From: Clostridiales bacterium UBA1316
GTDB lineage: Bacteria > Bacillota > Clostridia > Oscillospirales > Oscillospiraceae
NCBI GenBank assembly: GCA_002307055.1
Contig: DBTM01000077.1
Coordinates: 1-5,132 of the forward strand
Reading direction: 5' to 3'
Length of the DNA: 5,132 nt
Shown here: positions 1 through 5,132 of the stretch, in pieces
Layout: the number at the start of each line of letters is the position of its first letter
Numbering within the stretch: position 1 is the first letter of the stretch
Translations under genes and position numbers: made by a program
The notes under the pieces: model-generated
The model's input: the letters and a program-made list of their open reading frames with translations, nothing else
Told to the model about the DNA's origin: nothing
Database searches by the model: none

Positions 1-1151
1 TCGGTGGCGGCACCGACCTTGATGACGGCGACACCGCCGGAAAGCTTGGCTAAACGCTCCTGAAGCTTCTCTTTATCGTAATCGGAGGTTGTCGCTTCGA
101 TCTCGGAGGTGATTTGCTTAACACGGGCCTTGATGTCCTCAGGGCTGCCTGCGCCGTCTACAATGATCGTGTTGTCCTTGGTCATTTTGACCTGACGGGC
201 TTTACCGAGCATGGAGACGTTGGCTTCCTTGAGCTCCATGCCGAGCTCGCTGGAAATAACCTGACCGCCGGTGAGGGCAGCGATGTCGCGGAGCATTTCT
301 TTTCTTCTGTCGCCGAAGCCGGGGGCTTTGACGCAGACGCAGATGAATGTGCCGCGGAGCTTGTTGAGAATGATGGTGGCTAAGGCTTCGCCTTCAACGT
401 CTTCCGCGATGATAACGAGCTTTTTGCCGGCTTGGACAACCTGTTCGAGGACGGGGAGAATCTCTTGAATATTGGAGATCTTTTTATCAGTTATAAGGAT
501 GAAAGGATCATCGATAATTGCTTCCATCTTATCGGAATCGGTAACCATATAAGGGGTGATGTAGCCGCGGTCAAACTGCATGCCTTCGACGACCTCGGTA
601 AATGTCTCGGCTGTCTTTGATTCCTCAACCGTGATAACACCGTTCCTGGAGACCTTTTCCATAGCTTCCGCTATGAGTCTGCCGATTGTCTCGTCACCGG
701 AGGAGACAGCGCCGACGCGGGCGATATCCTCGGAGCCTGAAACGGGGTGCGAATTATCCTTAATCGCCTTGACAGCGATTTCGACAGCTTTCTGGATACC
801 TTTTTTCATGATCATGGGGTTTGCGCCGGCTGCGACGTTCTTGATGCCCTCATGGATGATGGCCTGCGCCAGAAGTGTTGCTGTGGTTGTGCCGTCGCCG
901 GCGACATCGTTTGTCTTGGAAGCGACTTCTTTAACGAGCTGTGCGCCCATATTTTCAAATGCGTCTTTAAGTTCGATCTCTTTTGCAATTGTCACGCCGT
1001 CGTTTGTGATAAGGGGAGAGCCGAATTTTTTATCGAGGACAACGTTTCTGCCTTTTGGGCCGATGGTCAGCTTGACCGTATCAGCCAGCTGGTTGACGCC
1101 TTTTTCCAATGCTCTGCGGGCATCTTCACCGTAAATAATTTGTTTAGCCAT
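1..1151 (-). CDS. groEL: Chaperonin GroEL (60 kDa chaperonin), C-terminal part outside the window
   Basis: This is the large subunit of the cytosolic group I chaperonin, an ATP-driven double ring of 14 subunits that encloses unfolded proteins under a GroES lid. The reading frame is open from the ATG at 1151 to the window edge, giving 383 codons of a protein usually near 540 residues. Visible landmarks are GPKGRNV (31-37), TNDGVTIAKE (49-58), the nucleotide-binding GDGTTT (85-90, with Asp86), the apical-domain segment GYITPYM (196-202), AEDVEGEALAT (249-259), KAPGFGDRRK (275-284), and ATSDYDKEKLQERLAKLSGG, which ends near 373. The later catalytic Asp (Asp398 in E. coli) and the C-terminal tail lie outside the window. 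The start is supported by AGGAGG at 1162-1167, 10 bases upstream. The gene follows groES by 33 bases with no promoter or terminator between, so both are one transcript. Two cysteines at 271 and 273 are a small local peculiarity. Identity is certain; only completeness is unknown. Confidence 0.98.
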   Translation of the reverse strand, partial: MAKQIIYGEDARRALEKGVNQLADTVKLTIGPKGRNVVLDKKFGSPLITNDGVTIAKEIELKDAFENMGAQLVKEVASKTNDVAGDGTTTATLLAQAIIHEGIKNVAAGANPMIMKKGIQKAVEIAVKAIKDNSHPVSGSEDIARVGAVSSGDETIGRLIAEAMEKVSRNGVITVEESKTAETFTEVVEGMQFDRGYITPYMVTDSDKMEAIIDDPFILITDKKISNIQEILPVLEQVVQAGKKLVIIAEDVEGEALATIILNKLRGTFICVCVKAPGFGDRRKEMLRDIAALTGGQVISSELGMELKEANVSMLGKARQVKMTKDNTIIVDGAGSPEDIKARVKQITSEIEATTSDYDKEKLQERLAKLSGGVAVIKVGAAT

Positions 1152-1184
1152 ACTTATAATTCCTCCTAAATTTCCGCTTTAAGC

Positions 1185-1469
1185 TTATTGGACAATGGCG
1201 AGTATATCGCTCTGCCGGACGATGGTCATTTCGACACCGTCAATTTTAACCTCAGTTCCGGAATACTTTCCGGTAATAATGCGGTCGCCCTTTTTGACAA
1301 CCATTTTGATTTCGTTGCCGTCGACCATGCCGCCGGGTCCGACTTCCAGCACCTCGAAGACCTGTGGTTTTTCCTGGGCAGCGCTCGTGAGGATAATCCC
1401 GCTTTTCGTTGTTTCTTCAGCGGCGACCTGCTTGATAATAACTCTGTCAGCCAATGGTTTTAATATCAT
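1185..1469 (-). CDS. groES: Co-chaperonin GroES (10 kDa chaperonin)
   Basis: GroES forms the seven-subunit lid that closes the GroEL chamber in the cytosol. The 94-residue protein has the usual family length. It opens with MILKPLADRVIIK, the standard amino-terminal strand. The mobile loop lies around residues 16-34, with the GroEL-contacting hydrophobic triplet Ile25-Ile26-Leu27 after TTKSG. The roof-loop region is VGPGGMVDGNEI (43-54), followed by KKGDRIITGKYSGTEVKIDG (59-78). It ends in DILAIVQ. The frame stays open upstream to an ATG at 1559, but that start would add 30 residues unlike any GroES, and would lie upstream of the predicted transcription start and inside the operator. The ATG at 1469 has a near-perfect ribosome binding site 9 bases upstream, so it is the start. 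It is the first gene of the CIRCE-controlled operon and is followed by groEL. Confidence 0.98.
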   Translation of the reverse strand: MILKPLADRVIIKQVAAEETTKSGIILTSAAQEKPQVFEVLEVGPGGMVDGNEIKMVVKKGDRIITGKYSGTEVKIDGVEMTIVRQSDILAIVQ

Positions 1470-1478
1470 ATTCAAATA

Positions 1479-1484
1479 CCTCCT
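1479..1484 (-). promoter_or_regulatory. Ribosome binding site of groES
   Basis: The minus strand reads AGGAGG here, a full match to the anti-Shine-Dalgarno core, 9 bases before the ATG at 1469. It decides between that start and the in-frame ATG at 1559, which would add 30 residues and has no comparable site. Confidence 0.93.
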
Positions 1485-1505
1485 GTAAAAATTTTGTCTT
1501 TCCTG

Positions 1506-1527
1506 AGCGTTCGTTTTTACGAATGCT
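1506..1527 (-). other. Stem-loop at the predicted 5' end of the groES-groEL mRNA
   Basis: Bases 1506-1514 and 1519-1527 can pair as a 9-position stem with one A·C mismatch (1524 against 1509) and a four-base AAAA loop on the transcribed strand. The predicted transcription start, 6-7 bases after the -10 box, falls at about 1524, so all but the outermost few bases of the stem would be in the RNA. In Bacillus, CIRCE itself is transcribed and affects mRNA stability. Here CIRCE lies mostly upstream of the start, and this hairpin could take over a 5'-stabilising role. The pairing is seen; the role is inferred. Confidence 0.4.
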
Positions 1528-1528
1528 T

Positions 1529-1583
1529 TTATTATACCTGCGTTAGCACTCGATGTCAATGAGTGCTAACGCAGGTATAATAA
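1529..1583. promoter_or_regulatory. CIRCE operator (HrcA binding site) with extended 23-bp arms
   Basis: The core is TTAGCACTC (1543-1551), a 9-base spacer (1552-1560) and GAGTGCTAA (1561-1569), a perfect match to the CIRCE consensus. CIRCE is bound by the heat-shock repressor HrcA, whose activity depends on GroEL, giving feedback control of chaperonin synthesis. The symmetry extends well past the normal 9 bases: arms 1529-1551 and 1561-1583 are perfect 23-base reverse complements. The extension contains a TATAAT on each side, only one of which has a consensus -35. No hrcA gene is in the window. Confidence 0.97.
1531..1559 (-). promoter_or_regulatory. Housekeeping sigma (SigA/sigma70) promoter of groES-groEL
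   Basis: On the minus strand, TTGACA (1554-1559) and TATAAT (1531-1536) are separated by exactly 17 bases. Both hexamers match consensus at 6 of 6 positions. The expected start is near 1524, giving a leader of about 55 bases before the groES ATG at 1469. The -35 box sits inside the CIRCE spacer and the left CIRCE half-site lies between -35 and -10. A bound repressor would therefore directly block RNA polymerase. No sigma32-like promoter is visible, consistent with heat-shock control by derepression. Confidence 0.92.
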
Positions 1584-1614
1584 TATTCCAAGACGCGCTA
1601 TTGTGCAACTGTGA

Positions 1615-1638
1615 ATTTTACCAAATCTTCGGTAAAAT
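1615..1638 (-). terminator. Possible weak 3' hairpin after the lipid kinase gene
   Basis: ATTTTACC (1615-1622) and GGTAAAAT (1631-1638) form an 8-bp stem with an 8-base loop, 45 bases past the stop codon of the kinase gene and just before the groES control region. The stem is AT-rich and is not followed by a run of U in either direction, so it is a poor intrinsic terminator. It may only stabilise the 3' end. It is the only candidate between the two transcription units. Confidence 0.25.
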
Positions 1639-1682
1639 AGGCTAAGAATCAAATTGATACGTATTTATGTCCTATTATCTGC

Positions 1683-2660
1683 TTAAATCTTCCGTTTACT
1701 CAAGATATCTGCGTCATTAAGACGGTTAGACTCGAAGAAACGCATACCGGAAGGGAAAAAGAAATTGACACCGCCCGGGATTAAAGTAAAACAGAGACCG
1801 CCGGTATTGATCATTTCACCGTCAATGTTCACGACGAGGGCCTTTTCGCTCTCAATTTTCATAGCATTCCCTCTGATATGGGAAATTATTTCACTGAATT
1901 CCTTATAACGCCCTTTGGCGTATTTGCCGACGACGCTGATGAATTTCAAACGGGTAACTTCTGAGACAATCAGGAATTCAATGATACCGTCGTCCGGCAT
2001 GGCTTCGGGTACGGGATTGAAGCCGCCGCCGTAAAACCTGCCGTTGCATGCGCAGACCAGCGCAATATTCGCATCTGTAACACCACTTTCTGTGGTAATT
2101 TTAAGCATTTGATTAACACCGCGGATCAGGTTGACGAACATGGATACGACATAACCCGTCGCGCCGCCGATAAGCGGCATGGCACTGTATTTGTGGACAT
2201 CGGTGCCGATTCGGGCGTCAATCCCGACAGAGCAGATATTGAGGCCGTAACGGATGCTGCCGATGGCCGGATGTACTTCGATGAGATCAATCGGGCGCGC
2301 CGTGCCGTCAATCAAGGCATCAAGGTCATGGAACAGCTTCACATCATCCGAGCCGAACATTTTAACAAAATCGTTGCCGGTGCCGCAGGGGTAATGTGTG
2401 ACCGCGACGTGCCGCTTTCCGGCGGCGCCGTTGACGCACTCGTTTAACGTCCCGTCTCCGCCGCAGGCGTAAACACGCAGCGGTTCTTGATTCTCAGATG
2501 CTTCCTGAACTTTCACGCATGCGTCTAACGGCGCTATTGTGGTATAGACTTCGTAGTTTTCAGAACGCTTGGACATAACCGAATGGATTGCCCTGATTGT
2601 TGCCTCGTGATGATGCTTTTTCCCGCCTGCAATCGGATTTACAACGAAAAGATGTCTCAA
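1683..2660 (-). CDS. Diacylglycerol kinase family lipid kinase (YegS/DgkB/BmrU type)
   Basis: The 325-residue protein has the usual length and motif order of the soluble DAGK catalytic family (ATP-dependent phosphorylation of diacylglycerol or a related lipid at the inner membrane face). Motifs are VVNPIAGG (6-13), the nucleotide-binding GGDGT (67-71) with Glu74 after it, PCGTGNDF (91-98), NICSVGIDA (141-149), CNGRFYGGGFNPVPEA (205-220) with DDG (223-225), and NIDGEM (279-284). There is no signal peptide. The start is TTG, not ATG: the amino terminus from there (MRHLFVVNP) is the typical family opening, and GAGGGG lies 7 bases upstream. The last 15 residues or so (FESNRLNDADILSKRKI) look like a tail past the conserved fold. 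The RNA methyltransferase gene ends 101 bases upstream on the same strand, so readthrough is possible. Substrate cannot be read from the sequence: DgkB-type diacylglycerol recycling linked to lipoteichoic acid synthesis is one option, other lipids are possible. Family assignment is secure. Confidence 0.93.
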   Translation of the reverse strand: MRHLFVVNPIAGGKKHHHEATIRAIHSVMSKRSENYEVYTTIAPLDACVKVQEASENQEPLRVYACGGDGTLNECVNGAAGKRHVAVTHYPCGTGNDFVKMFGSDDVKLFHDLDALIDGTARPIDLIEVHPAIGSIRYGLNICSVGIDARIGTDVHKYSAMPLIGGATGYVVSMFVNLIRGVNQMLKITTESGVTDANIALVCACNGRFYGGGFNPVPEAMPDDGIIEFLIVSEVTRLKFISVVGKYAKGRYKEFSEIISHIRGNAMKIESEKALVVNIDGEMINTGGLCFTLIPGGVNFFFPSGMRFFESNRLNDADILSKRKI

Positions 2661-2667
2661 AGCCTTA

Positions 2668-2673
2668 CCCCTC
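2668..2673 (-). promoter_or_regulatory. Ribosome binding site supporting a TTG start
   Basis: The minus strand reads GAGGGG, 7 bases before the TTG at 2660. It fixes this non-ATG start, since the protein begins with the family's normal MRHLFVVNP at that point. A TTG start usually lowers translation initiation. Confidence 0.75.
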
Positions 2674-2761
2674 GTTTATTATTTATTTAATAATATATTC
2701 GTCGCAATTGCGCTTAGAAATAGGAAAACGCGTCAGATAACCGGTTACAGCGTGCCGATGC

Positions 2762-3871
2762 TTAATAATACATAAACAAATCGCATTTTATCATGCCGTT
2801 ATACAATTTTCTCTTTTTGACCGCGGTTTTACCGAAATTGCGTTCAAACTCGGTATGGGAGGAGAGAACGTAGAGCTTCCAATTGTCGAGTGCCTTCACT
2901 GCTGCCCCGAATTTACGGTAGATGCGCTCGGCTTCCTGATGCTCCATGACGCGTTCACCGTAAGGCGGATTGGTGATGATGATGCCGCCGGGTGTTTCTC
3001 TCTTGAAGCTCGCGGCTTCGGCAATCTCAAACCGGACATGCTCCGAAACACCGGCACGGCGCGCATTTTCATAAGAAATTTTTATGCTCTCGGGGTCGAT
3101 ATCGCCGCCCCATATATCGTATTTGCCGCGGTATTCCTTGTCGCGCGCTTCCTGAAGGGCATCGCTCCAGACAGCCTGGTCCAGCCATTTCCAGCTTTGC
3201 GCGGCGAACGCGCGGTTAATCCCCGGTGCGCGGTTGATAGCCGCGAGCGCGGCCTCAATCGGAATAGTGCCGGAGCCGCAGAAAGGATCGCAAACCTCTT
3301 CTTTGCCCTTATAGCGGGAGAGCTTAACCAGAGCAGCCGCCAGCGTCTCACGCAGGGGAGCGGCATTGCCGACGGGGCGGTACCCGCGCTTGTGCAGCCC
3401 ATTTCCGGAGGTGTCGATGTAGAGCATGGCGACATCCTTCATAATAGCAAACTGAATCTGATATTTAGCGCCGGTTTCTTTAAACCAATCAACTTTATAT
3501 TTTTCTTTGAGCCTGTTGACGACAGCCTTCTTAATGATGCTCTGGCAGTCGGGAATCGAATGGAGCGCCGAGTCAAGCGCGTGGCCTTTGACAGGGAACG
3601 CGGCGTCCATCGGGATGTAATCTTCCCATGGCATGGCTTTGACGCCTTCAAACAGCATATCGAAGGTCTCGGCGCGCGTCTCGCCGACAACGAGCAGGAT
3701 GCGTTCGCCGGTGCGGATGTTGATATTTGCCCGCGCGATGTCACTGTTGTCGCCGGAAAACAGGACGCGCCCGTTTTCGGCGCGGACGTCTTTCATATCT
3801 AAACGTTTGAGCTCGTCAGCAACGAGTCCCTCGAGCCCGAAGAGGCTTGGTACACACATCAGTAAATCCAT
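2762..3871 (-). CDS. THUMP domain class I SAM-dependent RNA methyltransferase (YpsC / RlmL N-terminal type)
   Basis: This 369-residue protein matches the COG0116 family, which methylates the N2 of a guanine in 23S rRNA in the studied E. coli member (RlmL, G2445). The first ~40 residues (MDLLMCVPSLFGLEGLVADE onward, to ENGRVLFSG) form the family's ferredoxin-like start. A THUMP RNA-binding domain follows at about 45-155, ending near LYIDTSGNGLHKRGYR (150-165). The Rossmann methyltransferase domain comes next: SAM-binding DPFCGSGTIPIEAA (195-208), the acidic end of strand 2 in GGDIDPESI (255-263), and the catalytic NPPYGER (301-307), an (N/D)PPY motif typical of amino-group methylation. The length fits stand-alone Firmicutes YpsC, not the long RlmL/RlmK fusion. 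The ATG at 3871 has a modest AAAGG 8 bases upstream and a good promoter further upstream. The exact target nucleotide in this organism is inferred from family only. Confidence 0.93.
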   Translation of the reverse strand: MDLLMCVPSLFGLEGLVADELKRLDMKDVRAENGRVLFSGDNSDIARANINIRTGERILLVVGETRAETFDMLFEGVKAMPWEDYIPMDAAFPVKGHALDSALHSIPDCQSIIKKAVVNRLKEKYKVDWFKETGAKYQIQFAIMKDVAMLYIDTSGNGLHKRGYRPVGNAAPLRETLAAALVKLSRYKGKEEVCDPFCGSGTIPIEAALAAINRAPGINRAFAAQSWKWLDQAVWSDALQEARDKEYRGKYDIWGGDIDPESIKISYENARRAGVSEHVRFEIAEAASFKRETPGGIIITNPPYGERVMEHQEAERIYRKFGAAVKALDNWKLYVLSSHTEFERNFGKTAVKKRKLYNGMIKCDLFMYY

Positions 3872-3932
3872 TTATGAGACCTTTTACTTTCCAAAAGAAA
3901 TGATTAATTTCCGTTTTTAACCTTTGGGATGA

Positions 3933-3961
3933 ATCATAACATATGCGATATATATTTGCAA
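3933..3961 (-). promoter_or_regulatory. Promoter of the RNA methyltransferase gene
   Basis: The minus strand shows TTGCAA (3956-3961, 4 of 6 to the -35 consensus), a 17-base spacer and TATGAT (3933-3938, 5 of 6 to the -10). It also has an upstream TG one base from the -10 box, forming an extended -10. The predicted start near 3926 gives a leader of about 55 bases. Confidence 0.65.
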
Positions 3962-3984
3962 ACAATGTGTTATTCTGGTATTCT
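3956..3984 (+). promoter_or_regulatory. Divergent promoter of the small membrane protein gene
   Basis: On the plus strand, the same TTGCAA (3956-3961), which is its own reverse complement, is followed after 17 bases by TATTCT (3979-3984, 4 of 6). TG at 3976-3977 makes an extended -10. The predicted start near 3991 leaves a leader of about 27 bases. It is weaker than the minus-strand partner by match to consensus. Confidence 0.45.
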
Positions 3985-4017
3985 TAGTTTGTATTTTGGG
4001 CGAAAAAGAGGAAAATC

Positions 4018-4200
4018 ATGGTATACTTAATACTGGCAATCCTGTTATGGGTTTCTTCAATTGCTTTTTTGAGTTTGTGGATGAAAAATCACCCTGTAAA
4101 TTATCGCGGTGAAAAAAGACCGCATGATTATCGGTTCTGGATATCAATATTCAGCTTTTTGTGGGGCGGCATCTGTTTGCTGCTGTATTTTTGGAGATGA
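4018..4200 (+). CDS. Small two-span membrane protein of unknown function
   Basis: I do not recognise this 60-residue protein. It has two clear hydrophobic stretches, about 2-22 (VYLILAILLWVSSIAFLSLWM) minus the edges and 41-59. They are joined by a short basic loop (23-40, with Lys23, Arg30, Lys33, Arg34 and Arg39). By the positive-inside rule the loop would face the cytoplasm and both ends the outside. There is no signal-peptide cleavage site, lipobox or metal-binding motif, and one cysteine (Cys53) lies in the second span. The gene looks real: the ATG has AGAGGA 6 bases upstream (4007-4012), a candidate promoter precedes it, and a strong hairpin terminator follows 36 bases after the TGA. 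It is transcribed alone and divergently from the RNA methyltransferase gene. It could be a stand-alone membrane peptide or a small regulatory subunit; nothing visible decides this. Confidence 0.72.
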   Translation: MVYLILAILLWVSSIAFLSLWMKNHPVNYRGEKRPHDYRFWISIFSFLWGGICLLLYFWR

Positions 4201-4235
4201 TACGTCTATAGTATCCGTTTATAAGACTCAAACAT

Positions 4236-4270
4236 ACGAGGGCTTTACAGCCCTCGTGATTATTTATATA
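4236..4270 (+). terminator. Intrinsic terminator between convergent genes
   Basis: ACGAGGGCT (4236-4244) and AGCCCTCGT (4249-4257) form a perfect 9-bp, GC-rich stem with a four-base TTAC loop. On the plus strand it is followed by GATTATTTATATA, a moderately U-rich tail, so it best serves the small membrane protein gene that ends at 4200. On the minus strand the tail (ATGTTTGAG) is poorer, but the hairpin lies 76 bases past the end of the thymidylate-synthase-like gene and may also stop that transcript. Confidence 0.8.
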
Positions 4271-4332
4271 GGCATTCAGCCGACATCCTTCTGCTCTGAT
4301 GCTTGGTTATTCCAATCTTAATAAACGCACAG

Positions 4333-5082
4333 CTACACTTTCTCTTTCAGCAGCCGCACCTTTTCGGCGATAGCAGGTTTGGCTTCTTCCATCTGCTCGT
4401 CCCAGTCACCGATATAGTCGTAGGTAATATCGCTGCCGGATTTTATGCGGCTGATGTAACCATCAAACATTTTATAGTCGCGCTCGTAGATGTGGAAGCT
4501 GTTGGCACGGTGGGTATATGTCCCCATACCGGCACCAACTGCATCGGCAATTCTTTTTTGCAGCATGATGAGCGCGAAGGCATTCATGTAGGTAGCCTTT
4601 GTCGCGTCGTTTGAACGGAACAGGATCTTGCAATGCAGCTTGCCCTCGCGTATGAGATAGTGGATCGATTGCAAGCAGGCGGGGGAGTCAGTGTGCTGAT
4701 CCTCTTCAGAACGTATACTGATAATCGCACGCCGGGAATCTGGATTGCGCCGGAGCTCGTCGATAACCCATGGTATCTGCTTTTCCATACGCTGGTGATA
4801 TGTATATTCCCAATTCCCGCGCTCAACCTCAAAATCCATGATACCGTCGAGCATTTCCTGACGGTAATGCTCCAGCGAACTCGGGTCGCTGATGGAAAGC
4901 TTGCTGATCATTGGTTCTCTCAGCGGCTCGGTGACGACGAACGTCATAGACGCTTCTTTTTGATTAGTATTGTAGTCGGGGCAGGGAAGCTCCATGTGAT
5001 TCTCGTGGAGCGCCAGCAGCGCCTTGTGGTACGCGTCGGGCAGTGTGACGCCTGTAACGAATAATTCAAACATATTAACCAT
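4333..5082 (-). CDS. Divergent thymidylate synthase (ThyA-fold) family protein
   Basis: The 249-residue protein carries the ThyA catalytic core. The phosphate-binding Arg pair is in NPDSRRAIISI (113-123), the nucleophilic cysteine is Cys136 in SPACLQ, and RSND (156-159) aligns with RSCD of E. coli ThyA. Asn167 aligns with Asn177, the residue that prefers a uracil over a cytosine base, and FHIY (196-199) supplies the His and Tyr that bind the sugar. ThyA makes dTMP from dUMP with methylene-tetrahydrofolate in the cytosol. However, the amino-terminal half is unlike classical ThyA: no RGDTN-type motif or Trp-rich folate region is visible. The carboxy end (KVRLLKEKV) lacks the usual folate-closing PxAV-type tail. 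It could be a divergent synthase or a pyrimidine hydroxymethylase relative. A TAG at 5101-5103 limits the start to ATG 5082 or ATG 5073; neither has a good ribosome binding site. It converges on the small membrane protein gene. Confidence 0.82.
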   Translation of the reverse strand: MVNMFELFVTGVTLPDAYHKALLALHENHMELPCPDYNTNQKEASMTFVVTEPLREPMISKLSISDPSSLEHYRQEMLDGIMDFEVERGNWEYTYHQRMEKQIPWVIDELRRNPDSRRAIISIRSEEDQHTDSPACLQSIHYLIREGKLHCKILFRSNDATKATYMNAFALIMLQKRIADAVGAGMGTYTHRANSFHIYERDYKMFDGYISRIKSGSDITYDYIGDWDEQMEEAKPAIAEKVRLLKEKV

Positions 5083-5091
5083 CCATTCCGC

Positions 5092-5108
5092 GCCGCTTCG
5101 CTAGCGGC
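5092..5108 (-). other. Short GC-rich hairpin just upstream of the thymidylate-synthase-like gene
   Basis: GCCGCT (5092-5097) and AGCGGC (5103-5108) can pair around a five-base loop, ending 9 bases before the ATG at 5082. No U-run follows, so it is not a normal terminator. If transcribed it would lie directly against the translation start region, which has no clear Shine-Dalgarno sequence. A possible -10 box (TACTAT, minus strand, 5113-5118) sits beyond it, but its -35 would lie outside the window. The hairpin is seen; any role is speculative. Confidence 0.25.
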
Positions 5109-5132
5109 ACAAATAGTAATGAAAACGGGGCG

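Noticed and set aside
580..1134. Plus-strand open frames opposite groEL (also around 747-1169 and 114-620)
   Set aside because: They are mirror frames of the highly conserved groEL coding sequence with no protein-like motifs or translation signals.
1470..1559. Upstream ATG giving a 30-residue longer GroES
   Set aside because: The extension would start within the CIRCE spacer and upstream of the predicted transcription start. GroES proteins begin at MILKPLADRV-like sequence, and the strong ribosome binding site is at 1479-1484.
2661..2761. Promoter or terminator between the RNA methyltransferase and lipid kinase genes
   Set aside because: A -10-like TATATT (minus strand, 2692-2697) lacks a good -35 box, and TTGCGA at 2702-2707 pairs only with a -10 too close to the ribosome binding site. 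The ACCGGT palindrome near 2740-2750 has no loop or U-run. The gap is AT-rich but I can support no site in it.
2855..3802. Long plus-strand open frame of 315 codons opposite the RNA methyltransferase gene
   Set aside because: It is fully antisense to a gene with clear THUMP and methyltransferase motifs, its translation shows no recognisable domain, and no ribosome binding site supports it. GC-biased third positions commonly create such open mirror frames.
4109..4321. 70-codon plus-strand frame overlapping the small membrane protein
   Set aside because: It is shifted relative to the supported gene, has no good ribosome binding site and runs through the intrinsic terminator hairpin.
4633..5064. 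Plus-strand 143-codon open frame opposite the thymidylate-synthase-like gene
   Set aside because: It is antisense to a gene with conserved catalytic residues and has no recognisable product or translation signal.

Overview
The window looks like ordinary chromosomal DNA from a Gram-positive bacterium of the Firmicutes, most likely Clostridia. The grounds are a groES-groEL operon under a CIRCE operator (the HrcA-type control typical of this phylum), strong AGGAGG ribosome binding sites, a GroEL whose apical domain reads like clostridial GroEL, and a YpsC-type RNA methyltransferase next to a YegS/DgkB-type lipid kinase. Base composition is moderate, with many codons ending in C or G. I see no mobile element, CRISPR array, tRNA or rRNA.

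Layout, left to right. Positions 1-1151 hold the first 383 codons of groEL on the minus strand, cut by the window edge. Positions 1185-1469 hold groES, just upstream of groEL in the same operon. Positions 1470-1583 are the operon control region: a leader hairpin, a perfect-consensus housekeeping promoter and a CIRCE operator wrapped around that promoter. Positions 1683-2660 encode a diacylglycerol-kinase-family lipid kinase that starts with TTG. Positions 2762-3871 encode a THUMP-domain SAM-dependent RNA methyltransferase. Both are on the minus strand. Positions 3872-4017 are a divergent intergenic region with two face-to-face promoters that seem to share one palindromic -35 hexamer. The plus-strand gene it serves (4018-4200) encodes a 60-residue protein with two predicted membrane segments. 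A strong hairpin terminator (4236-4257) separates it from a convergent minus-strand gene (4333-5082) for a divergent thymidylate-synthase-fold protein.

GroES and GroEL act together as the cytosolic folding chamber. The methyltransferase and lipid kinase lie in tandem 101 bases apart and may be partly co-transcribed, but no functional link is evident. The small membrane protein is the only gene I cannot place in a family. No gene here points to an undescribed multi-gene system. The points most worth a second look are regulatory architecture (the 23-bp CIRCE arms with mirrored -10 boxes, and the shared palindromic -35) and the unusual thymidylate-synthase-like protein.
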